A stretch of 64,000 nt of DNA. Source: Mesostigma viride. Lineage: Eukaryota > Streptophyta > Mesostigmatophyceae > Mesostigmatales > Mesostigmataceae. Numbering within the stretch: the first letter of the stretch is position 1; every line of letters begins with the position of its first letter. A program made the position numbers and the translations under genes. Positions 1 through 8,167 of the stretch are shown here, one piece after another. The stretch lies in NCBI GenBank assembly GCA_009746045.1, contig RPFO01000667.1:6925046-6989045 (forward strand), read 5' to 3'. The notes beneath the pieces are model-generated. The model was not told the DNA's origin. It searched no databases and saw only the letters and a program-made list of their open reading frames with translations.

Positions 1-769
1 GCTGAGCCATCTTCCTCGATATATCGGACCACGGTGGACTTTCCAGGTAGCCTGCCAGAGATTTTTTCCAGGGAGCGTTTTGTCATATCAGGTTACCAAC
101 TACCACGTGCCGTTGTTGTTTATCATCTCTCTCTTCCATCACCGCTTCAGGAGAGTGGGGCTTTAAGGGCCGGCATTCAATTGTCTTTTCTAATTTCCAT
201 TCGCTCGGCGCAAATCAGCTGGGCAAGGTTGTCTTCATGGCAATATGCAGCGTCTCGGATGGCCTTCCGTTTCGTTTACTCTTCCTGTCAGATCCTGTGA
301 GCTGCATCATGTGAGGAGATCTTCGCATGAAGTAGCTATAGGTACGCAAGTAGGTGCGCACATTTTCATGGTCTGTCCTGAAACATGTACAGTCCGTGTC
401 ACATGCTGCGATTTTTCATGGCACGGGCTGCATGTACTCCTGCGTAGATTCCATGTCCCATGGTGCGTGGGCGCGTGAAATATTCCATGGAAGGTCAGTC
501 ACCAACCAATACAGTATCCACGCAGAACAAACGCGTATTTAATAACGCTCGACAGAGTGTGAGGACAGCGCGATGGTGTGTTCATGGCAGGAAAGTCTGT
601 GTGAAATCCGCAACACATTACTGGTTGCTGCCGTCTGCACGGCACGCTGCATGTCCTCCCAAGCGGCATGTTCTCATCCCATGGCAGGTATTGCCTGCGC
701 GATCAGGACGCAGTTCAGCCAGTCTTGCTTACCTGTTTAGCCCAGGCTGTCTGGCCTATGTGCTGCATG

Positions 770-2415
770 TTTGGGGGTCCAGCCCTGCATCTAGATCTGT
801 GCGCTATCATTACAGTTGTGCTGCATCTTTGGGGGGTCCAGCCCTGCATCTAGATCTGTGCGCTATCATTACAGTTGTGCTGCATCTTTGGGGGGTCCAG
901 CCCTGCATCTAGATCTGTGCGCTATCATTACAGTTGTGCTCGATCTTTGGGGGGTCCAGCCCTGCATCTAGATCTGTGCGCTATCATTACAGTTGTGCTG
1001 CATCTTTGGGGGGTCCAGCCCTGCATCTAGATCTGTGCGCTATCATTACAGTTGTGCTGCATCTTTGGGGGGTCCAGCCCTGCATCTAGATCGGTGCGCT
1101 ATCATTACAGTTGTGCTGCATCTTTGGGGGGTCCAGCCCTGCATCTAGATCTGTGCGCTATCATGACAGTTGTGCTGCATCTTTGGGGTGTCCAGCCCTG
1201 CATCTAGATCTGTGCGCTATCATTACAGTTGTGCTGCATCTTTGGGGGGTCCAGCCCTGCATCTAGATCTGTGCGCTATCATTACAGTTGTGCTGCATCT
1301 TTGGGGGGTCCAGCCCTGCATCTAGATCTGTGCGCTATCATTACAGTTGTGCTGCATCTTTGGGGGGTCCAGCCCTGCATCTAGATCGGTGCGCTATCAT
1401 TACAGTTGTGCTGCATCTTTGGGGGTCCAGCCCTGCATCTAGATCTGTGCGCTATCATGACAGTTGTGCTGCATCTTTGGGGTGTCCAGCCCTGCATCTA
1501 GATCTGTGCGCTATCATTACAGTTGTGCTGCATCTTTGGGGGGTCCAGCCCTGCATCTAGATCTGTGCGCTATCATTACAGTTGTGCTGCATCTTTGGGG
1601 GGTCCAGCCCTGCATCTAGATCTGTGCGCTATCATTACAGTTGTGCTGCATATTTGGGGGGTCCAGCCCTGCATCTAAATCTGTGCGCTTTCATAACAGT
1701 TGTGCTCGATCTTTGGGGTGTCCAGCCCTGCATCTAGATCTGTGCGCTATCATTACAGTTGTGCTGCATCTTTGGGGGGTCCAGCCCTGCATCTAGATCT
1801 GTGCGCTATCATTACAGTTGTGCTGCATCTTTGGGGGGTCCAGCCCTGCATCTAGATCTGTGCGCTATCATTACAGTTGTGCTGCATCTTTGGGGGGTCC
1901 AGCCCTGCATCTAGATCTGTGCGCTATCATTACAGTTGTGCTGCATCTTTGGGGTGTCCAGCCCTGCATCTAGATCTGTGCGCTATCATTACAGTTGTGC
2001 TGCATCTTTGGGGGGTCCAGCCCTGCATCTAGATCTGTGCGCTATCATTACAGTTGTGCTGCATCTTTGGGGGGTCCAGCCCTGCATCTAGATCTGTGCG
2101 CTATCATTACAGTTGTGCTGCATCTTTGGGGGGTCCAGCCCTGCATCTAGATCTGTGCGCTATCATTACAATTGTGCTCGATCTTTGGGGGGTCCAGCCC
2201 TGCATCTAGATCTGTGCGCTATCATTACAGTTGTGCTCGATCTTTGGGGGGTCCAGCCCTGCATCTAGATCTGTGCGCTATCATGACAGTTGTGCTGCAT
2301 CTTTGGGGGGTCCAGCCCTGCATCTAGATCTGTGTGCTATCGTTACAGTTGTGCTGCATCTTTGGGGGGTCCAGTCCTGCATCTAGGTCTGTGCGCTATC
2401 ATCACACTTGTGCTC
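770..2415. repeat. 59-bp minisatellite, about 28 tandem units
   Basis: Units begin around GTCCAGCCCTGCATCTAGA and repeat every 58-59 bp, for example at 782, 841 and 900. Variation is slight: a G-run of 5 or 6, TCATGAC for TCATTAC, and CTCGATC for CTGCATC. The matching place in alpha3 (about 30400-30460) has a single degenerate unit, so the array expanded after the duplication. Short open frames across it are a by-product of the repeat. Confidence 0.95.
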
Positions 2416-2424
2416 GATCTTGGT

Positions 2425-3110
2425 TTGCGCTCGCTCGCTCACCCTGGATGAAAGGGTGCCCCGCATCCGCATCCGTTCTGTTGATGGGCACCTCACTAGT
2501 TTCTGCTCGCTCGCTCACCCTGGATGAAAGGGTGCCCCGCATCCGCATCCGTTCTGTTGATGGGCACCTCACTAGTTTCTGCTCGCTCGCTCACCCTGGA
2601 TGAAAGGGTGCCCCGCATCCGCATCCGTTCTGTTGATGGGCACCTCACTAGTTTCTGCTCGCTCGCTCACCCTGGATGAAAGGGTGCCCCGCATCCGCAT
2701 CCGTTCTGTTGATGGGCACCTCACTAGTTTCTGCTCGCTCGCTCACCCTGGATGAAAGGGTGCCTCGCATCCGCATCCGTTCTGTTGATGGGCACCTCAC
2801 TAGTTTCTGCTCGCTCGCTCACTCTGGATGAAAGGGTGCCCCGCATCCGCATCCGTTCTGTTGATGGGCACCTCACTAGTTTCTGCTCGCTCGCTCGCCC
2901 TGGATGAAAGGGTGCCCCGCATCCGCATCCGTTCTGTTGATGGACACCTCACTAGTTTCTACTCGCTCGCTCACCCTGGATGAAAGGGTGCCCCGCATCC
3001 GCATCCGTTCTGGTGATGGGCACCTCACTAGTTTCTGCTCGCTCGCTCACCCTGGATGAAAGGGTGCCCCGCATCCGCATGCGTTCTGTTGATGGATATC
3101 TCAGGTTTGT
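2425..3110. repeat. 76-bp minisatellite, 9 units
   Basis: The ACCCTGGATGAAAGGGTGCC segment recurs at 2441, 2517, 2593 and so on to 3049, a strict 76-bp period with few substitutions. The same unit occurs only about three times in alpha3 (31240-31475). Confidence 0.95.
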
Positions 3111-3184
3111 GTTTCACTTTGGCCAAGTTTTCTTGTCTGCTCATTCGTATGAGTGCGTGTCATGGGCCAAGCCTCGAGCATCTT

Positions 3185-3325
3185 CCCATCCCTTGTCTCT
3201 CAAGACAAGGCATCTTTCATGTTACTAGGTAGTAAGATATGCCTTGACAGCCCACCCCCTCTCTCTCAAGACAAGGCATCTTTCATGTTATTCTAGGTAG
3301 TAAGATATGCCTTGACAGCCCAGGT
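3185..3325. repeat. 66-bp minisatellite, 2 units
   Basis: Two units contain CAAGGCAT and ATGCCTTG as inverted arms around a 25-nt loop. The homologous array in alpha3 (31545-32012) has about seven units. Confidence 0.85.
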
Positions 3326-3533
3326 CCGGGCACGCACGTGCACGCGCCACGCATGTACGTCAAGCAAATCCATCCTTGATCGCGGTAAAGGCAGGAGGGT
3401 GCATGCGGCCACGGAGCATGGTAGAAGGGCTCAGAGCACGCTGTGCTGCCATGCGGGTTGATGGGTAGCAACTGTTCTCAGCGGCCGCGATGTTTAGAGG
3501 ATCGCCCACTTTGGAGGTGGTTGTATTATTATG

Positions 3534-3580
3534 CCACACACACACACACACGCACACACATGCACAGATACAGACAAGCA
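3534..3580. repeat. CA microsatellite in alpha1
   Basis: An interrupted (CA)n tract follows the sequence TTATTATGCCACAC. It is conserved at 32203-32250 in alpha3 and resembles the tract at 20160-20255 in alpha2. The open frames through it carry only Thr/His runs and are not credited as genes. Confidence 0.85.
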
Positions 3581-3599
3581 CACACGCCAACTGCGCTGC

Positions 3600-5142
3600 G
3601 TGCGTATTAGGGCACGTGCCCCCCCGCTTCATGCCGCGTGGTGGGGACTTGCATGGGGCTACCTTACGCGCACGCCCGAATTAACCCCGCAGGGTGGGGT
3701 GGTGCTGCCAATGCAGCGCGAGCCATGATGGGTGAGGAGACGGGTTGGCGGTCGGACTCCTGGATTGACGATCGAGGAGGTTGGAGGCTCCGTTGGGGGC
3801 GTGGGGTAAGAGGGTGGGTTCCAAGGAGGTTGAGGGTTGGGTGGTGTCGTACATGGCAGGCTGGTGCGGCAGGTGAGGTAGGTGAGTGGCCGGCTGGCTG
3901 GGGGGAAAGGTAGGCTCAGGGGCTGGCAGCCTGGCTGGCTGGCGGGGTGCTCAGGGGGTTGTGAGGAGTAGAGGGTAATTGGAAGGGGGGAGGGGAGGGA
4001 AGTGGGGCAGGTGGGGAAGGGGGAGTTCTTGGGGTTAGAAGGGGGGCAAAGGGGCGAGAACTAGGGGGAAGGGTTTAGGGGGCGCCGTCATCAGCTCCGT
4101 GAGGTGGAAACCCAGCGGGAGCGCTCCCACGGGCGGCAGCCATGCAGCGTTGCGCTTCCAAGGGAACGCGTCCATGACACCATGCAACCAGCACGCCAAG
4201 GACACCGCGCACATGCTAATTGCTCTGCATGCGCAGGTGTGTGTGAGTTGGGGGAGCAGTGGTGGGCATCAAGGGGTCTTATGGAGGAGCTGAAAACATC
4301 AGCCAACTGCCGAGGAGCGTAGGTCAGCTACCAACTGCCAATGAGTGTGGGGCACCCACCATGCTGCCAACAGCTGTGACGACTTATACCAGACAGGCAC
4401 AGCAGCGGCGGTTGGGACTTGGTGGATCGAGGCCCCAATGGAGGCGACAGCGGGGCATGCAAGTGGATGGGGGCCAGAGCTGCGAGCCATGATGTCTTTG
4501 TGAAGAGACCCGCAAGGTCGAGGGATGCAGAGTCAGTCCATGCTGCGTGCAGCGCTGCTGGGGCATGATGTAGGGGAGCCGCACATCCTAGGTTCGCATA
4601 AAGTGTTGGCTGCAGTAGTGGCGCTCGATACTCGTTTGCCTTGAGCTACATATAGCTGTCATACTTGCAGCATGTCTTTGTGCATGTGTGCATGTGGGAG
4701 TTAGTTATAGCGCACGTAACTGTGTCTCACGGCATGAGTTATGATAAAGGAGCCTTCAACCCCTATGCATGCGAGAAAGGAGGGCGGGCGCCCCAGAATC
4801 CTTTGCACTGCCTCAAGTGGGCCGGACACAGATCGGATACATGTCGGTGCTGGCCCAATTGTAGGTGCAATATACTGTTTTTTGTTTTTTAGAAGGACGC
4901 TGCTCTTTTGTAGGACTCTGCTTGTTTTTTGCTTTAAAGGAGAACGCTAGGCACATCTTGAGCCAGTGGAAGCTAGCTATCCCCACTGAGCATGCACTGT
5001 TCAGAGAAGTAATTCCCAAACTCTGTTCAGAAGAAGAAAGCGCACTTTTGACGATCCCCGCCTTCGCCACATACATAGTATCAAGAAGCTGGCAGTAGCT
5101 ACTTGATTTAGAAAGCAGTCCATGGCTGTTTCCCGGATGATC
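3600..5142. other. No gene seen: duplicated GC-rich noncoding stretch
   Basis: G-rich plus strand between 3720 and 4080, then a conserved stretch to about 4600. It matches 32280-33820, and 4080-4600 also matches 20780-21320. Minus-strand open frames exist here and in alpha3 (32760-33329), but frameshifts separate the copies. I therefore see a decayed or noncoding segment rather than a gene. Confidence 0.4.
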
Positions 5143-5377
5143 CTGGCCATGCTCAGATTACTTAATGGCCCACGCTCCTTGTTATGATATGCTCACATGG
5201 GTCTTATTGCACCCACAGATCTTGCCGGGCCGTTTCTCGGGCCCGATTGCAGCTGTGGCATGCCTCTGGCATGAAGGAGAAAGGGGGTCTCTGCCCTTTC
5301 TTCCTGTTGTGCACACACAGGGATTAAAAGCACTTCGGTGCTCCGTGACTCCCCAACGGGAGCACGAGTTTAATTAA
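5143..5377 (+). mobile_element. T2 retroelement insertion (235 bp) with 13-bp TSD
   Basis: The insert is flanked by the direct repeat TTCCCGGATGATC at 5130-5142 and 5378-5390. The homologous place in alpha3 has a single copy of this sequence (33815-33827) and no insert. The insert ends with AGCAC-TTCG-GTGCT, then a second stem (TGCTCC...GGAGCA), then a TTAATTAA tail. It has no coding capacity. Its first bases (CTGGCCATGCTCAGATTAC) match those of another copy at 6909, so it may be a near-complete SINE-like unit rather than a random 5' truncation. Confidence 0.9.
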
Positions 5378-5584
5378 TTCCCGGATGATCTCAAGGAGGG
5401 CACGTGACATGAGCACTCTGCTCGCGTCACCATCGTAATGCAATATTACAAGAGAGACAACTGTTCCTAGACGCATGGCGATCCAACGTTGTGGAAGGAC
5501 TAGGGTAGTTGTCTGAGAGGAAGGACGCGTTCGAAGATCGACCGCGGGAGCAATATTCTGAGCAATATGTTTTAACACGGGTCA

Positions 5585-5765
5585 TATTGCACCCACAGGG
5601 GATGCCGGATCGTTAATTTCGACGGGTCCGATCGTGCACCCTGTGGCATGCTCAAGGGATCGAATGGGTATCTTCCCCCTTCCCGCTTCGCACACTCAGG
5701 GATCAAAAGCACTCTGGTGCTCCGAACGTGACTCCCCAACGGGAGCACATGTTAAATACTAATTA
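5585..5765 (+). mobile_element. Older T2 3'-end copy
   Basis: It has the T2 landmarks in order: TTGCACCCACA, GTGGCATGC, a GATCAAAAGCAC-type hairpin, CTCCCCAACGGGAGCACA, then a degraded A/T tail. It is present at the same place in alpha3 (33990-34165), so it predates the duplication. No TSD is legible. Confidence 0.75.
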
Positions 5766-5874
5766 GTTAATAATAAATGAGCACTCTACGTACAAACTAT
5801 GTGGATTGATGACATGAAAGCCATAAACAAAAGAGGGTTGATGGTGATATAGGAATAAGTGTTTAGCATTAGGT

Positions 5875-5886
5875 ATCAAACAAAAT
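5875..5886. other. Unoccupied target site for T1 copy A
   Basis: ATCAAACAAAAT occurs once here. In alpha3 the same 12 bp flank both sides of the 1.17-kb T1 insertion at 34289-35457. This is the empty-site counterpart. Confidence 0.9.
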
Positions 5887-5967
5887 GCCCGAGACATATA
5901 AGAACTGCAAATTCTGACCGCGCGCCTCGATCCTAGCAGTGCGCAATGTACCCTCACATGGGAATGA

Positions 5968-7166
5968 GGCAAGCTCCAGCCCCAGTTCACGACGCTGCAC
6001 ACCGCGGCGCAAGCTTCGGAAACGCATGCGGCACTTGTCTCTCGCCTTAACCAGGTGGAGGGCAAGTGTGGCGTGCTCCTGAAGAAGCTTGAGGCCATCA
6101 CCGCCCACACCGAGCGAGGCCCTGGCCACACAGGTCCCCAAGATAGCGGAGCAGACGGCCACCATTGCATCCCAGCCACCCCGGCAGGATGCTGGCGACC
6201 TCCCGCCGCTCTCCTACGCGGACCTGCTGCGGTCAGCGACCGCCTCCACCACCGACGCCATCGCCACAAAGCTCCAGGAGCTGGAGGACCACCGCCAGGC
6301 CCAGCAACGGGAGGTCACCGACCGCGCTTGCCGCGAGTGCCGAGTGGTGCTACGTCGCTTCCCCCAGAAGCCAGGTGAGACGTCAACCTCTCTTGCTGAC
6401 GAGCTCAAGAACCAGCTTCTTACCCTCATGGGCCTGGTAGGTGAGGTAGAACTGCGTGGGTGCCACCGCCTTCCCCACTCACGGGACAAGGCGGCTCCCC
6501 CACCAGTCCTACTCACCTTCTCCTCCCCTGAGGATAAGCAGCGGTTCCTCTCTCGTCGCAAGCGGTTGCACGACCTCACCTGGACGCTGGATGACGACCT
6601 CACCCCCGCTCAGCAACAGCAGCGACGCGACCTGTGGCCGGAATACCTCCGCCATAAGCAGGACCCCCAGAAGCCCAAGGTGTACTGGAGGGGCGGGGAC
6701 CTGATGATCAACCACAAGATGTGGACGCCCCCAGCGGGCTAGAATAGCAATAGCCCTAGTAGCTTGTAACCATTGGCGTCACTGCCGCTAAGGCAGCCAT
6801 GCCTAGAATGTTGCCTAGCTGTGCCAACACACCTAGTCACGTGCCGCCAACGCACGGTACACAACCAGCCATAGCCTTAGCCTAGTCCTAGTACAGCCAT
6901 GCTACGCCCTGGCTATGTTCAGATTACTTGCCCACGCTCCTTCAATGCTATGATATGCTCACATGGGTCTTATTGCACCCACAGTTTGCCGGATCGTTAG
7001 CCTGTCCTTAGCTAGCCGCGCCCGATTGCAGCTGTGGCATGCCTTTGGCATGAAGGAGACTGGGGGTCTCTGCCCTTTCTCCTGTAGTGCACACACAGGG
7101 ATTAAAAGCACTTCGGTGCTCCGTGACTCCCCAACGGGAGCACGAGTTTAATTAATTAATTAATTA
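5968..7166 (+). mobile_element. ORF1-bearing retroelement relic with T2-type 3' end
   Basis: This insert is absent from alpha3 and lies between sequence matching about 35555 and the target ATGCCCGGCGC at 7167. It holds an ORF1-like reading frame (6000-6742), about 165 bp of noncoding sequence, and a T2 3' end (6909-7166) with hairpin and TTAA tail. There is no reverse transcriptase between ORF1 and the 3' end. It could be a non-autonomous ORF1-only element or two nested insertions; the shared T2 start at 5143 and 6909 favours nesting. No 5' TSD was found. Confidence 0.65.
6000..6742 (+). pseudogene. LINE ORF1-like protein, frameshifted
   Basis: The N-terminal part (about 6000-6110) reads as a coiled coil (ALVSRLNQVEGK, LLKKLEAIT). 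The frame then shifts into the main frame (6089-6742, 217 codons). That frame has an RNA-binding-like core with VLLTFSSPEDKQRFLSRRK and a C-terminal DLTPAQQQQRRDLWPEYL followed by KVYWRGGDLMIN, the layout of L1-type ORF1 nucleic-acid chaperones (coiled coil, RRM-like, C-terminal domain). The same C-terminal pattern recurs at 39999-40265 (RRRELWPTYL, PVYWKGADIYVAHK). The family call rests on pattern, not on a search. One frameshift makes this copy probably dead. Confidence 0.6.
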
Positions 7167-7183
7167 ATGCCCGGCGCGACTGC

Positions 7184-7184
7184 T

Positions 7185-7254
<70 letters not shown>

Positions 7255-7315
7255 AAGTCTGTAAGTAAGAAGAAAGTAAGTAAGTAAGTACGTAAGTAAG
7301 TGCGTGAACATGCAC
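7184..7315. repeat. (TAAG)n microsatellite
   Basis: Tetranucleotide array with a few interruptions (AAGTCTG, AAGAAAG). The alpha3 counterpart (35680-35920) is almost twice as long. The Leu/Thr/Tyr open frames on the minus strand are repeat artefacts. Confidence 0.95.
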
Positions 7316-7358
7316 TGAAGGCATGCCGCGGAATACCCAATGAGGTATATATACTTTT

Positions 7359-7850
7359 TGGTGGCGCGGCCCTTGGCTCTTAGCCACGTGGCTGGGGCCT
7401 CCCTCACGGCAGGTTACACGGCGGACCGGGCGGAGCGGGCCAAGCTCCTGGCCTACGGCGACGTCGGGCACCATCGTGTGGTGCCCTTTGTCCTGGAGGA
7501 GTTTGGGGCCGTGGGGCCCCTGACCTCCGCCTTCTTCAAGGAGTGTTGCCGGCTCCGGGAGGACCGGCTGGACCTGGAGGGCCAGCGGGCCCCATGGTCG
7601 GCGCGGACCTGGACGTCATACTGGCGTCAGCGCTTGTCGGTGGCGCTGACTCGGGCCATGGCTGACATCATGCTCCGCCGTACGCGGGCTGATTTTGCGG
7701 TGCAGCAGGGCTATTAGGTTCCTCCCGTTAGGCGTTTCCATTGGTCTTATCGTAGTATAGAGCTTTGACATGGCTCTGTATATAGGTTTATAGCTGGGCG
7801 TTTGCTTTGGTTTGAGTGATTTCACTCTGCTGTAAGTAATTATATTATTA
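7359..7850 (+). mobile_element. T3 non-LTR retroelement fragment with 12-bp TSD
   Basis: Direct repeats ATATATACTTTT flank the insert at 7347-7358 and 7851-7862. Alpha3 lacks the insert: around 35955 GATGAGGT runs directly into CCTTTTCTACGCGG. The insert encodes the C-terminal end of a retroelement protein to a stop at 7715-7717, then a 3' UTR ending TAATTATATTATTA. A second copy (19530-19907) ends at exactly the same base. Confidence 0.9.
7360..7717 (+). pseudogene. Retroelement ORF C-terminal remnant (T3)
   Basis: 5'-truncated open frame of about 118 codons containing VVPFVLEEFGAVGPLTSAFF and TRAMADIMLRRTRADF. It is nearly identical to the frame at 19530-19774 (one Val/Met change in the shared part). 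I read it as the extreme C-terminus of a retroelement polyprotein or RT protein because it is followed by a shared 3' UTR and bounded by TSDs. No catalytic motif remains. Confidence 0.6.
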
Positions 7851-7862
7851 ATATATACTTTT

Positions 7863-8165
7863 CTACGCGGATACTGCACCCGCGCGAAGGCGCATGCAAG
7901 TGGCGCGACTACTCGCCCAGGTCTGGAGTTGGAGATAGCAACTCCGCGACCGCTAGGGTCCGGCCCATCTACTCCATTAGAAATGATAGACTTGAGACTT
8001 CATTAGAATAGATAGACTAGACCGGTAGGAATGTGTGCTCCATCCGGCCATCCATCCATCTATCCATCGGGATTAATACTCTGTGACACCCCAACGGCAT
8101 GCACAAGTTTAAGTAAATTAACTAATTAATCCAGGCATGCCAACCTGGCCAGCAGCCTGCTGCAT
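7863..8165. other. No gene: duplicated spacer 3' of RAP1
   Basis: It matches 35962-36250 and includes a (CCAT)n-like stretch (8041-8070) and a T2-like tail remnant (8080-8135, CACCCCAACGGCATGCAC then TAAATTAACTAATTAAT). It lies just downstream of the RAP stop codon and may form the 3' UTR. Confidence 0.5.
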
Positions 8166-8167
8166 GC

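Larger units (their letters stand above)
1..8165. repeat. Segmental duplication block alpha, copy 1
   Basis: This block is collinear with 29753-36250 (alpha3) and, in patches and more diverged, with about 20140-23960 (alpha2). The shared order is a unique-looking start (1-770 vs 29753-30400), minisatellites, a CA tract (3534 vs 32203), a GC-rich stretch (4080-4600 vs 32750-33250) and an A/T-rich stretch (4960-5900 vs 33640-34290), leading into a RAP gene. Copies 1 and 3 differ mainly by retroelement insertions and satellite copy number. Apart from mobile-element coding remnants listed separately, no convincing gene was seen in it; short open frames such as minus 4091-4306 are not kept intact between copies. 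Confidence 0.85.

Noticed and set aside
770-3110. Regular repeats resembling a CRISPR array
   Set aside because: The units are contiguous tandem copies with no unique spacers, in a eukaryotic context with no cas genes.
7184-7315. (TAAG)n as a telomere-like tract
   Set aside because: Not a known telomere repeat (green algae use TTTAGGG or TTTTAGGG types), and it lies internally in a duplicated block.
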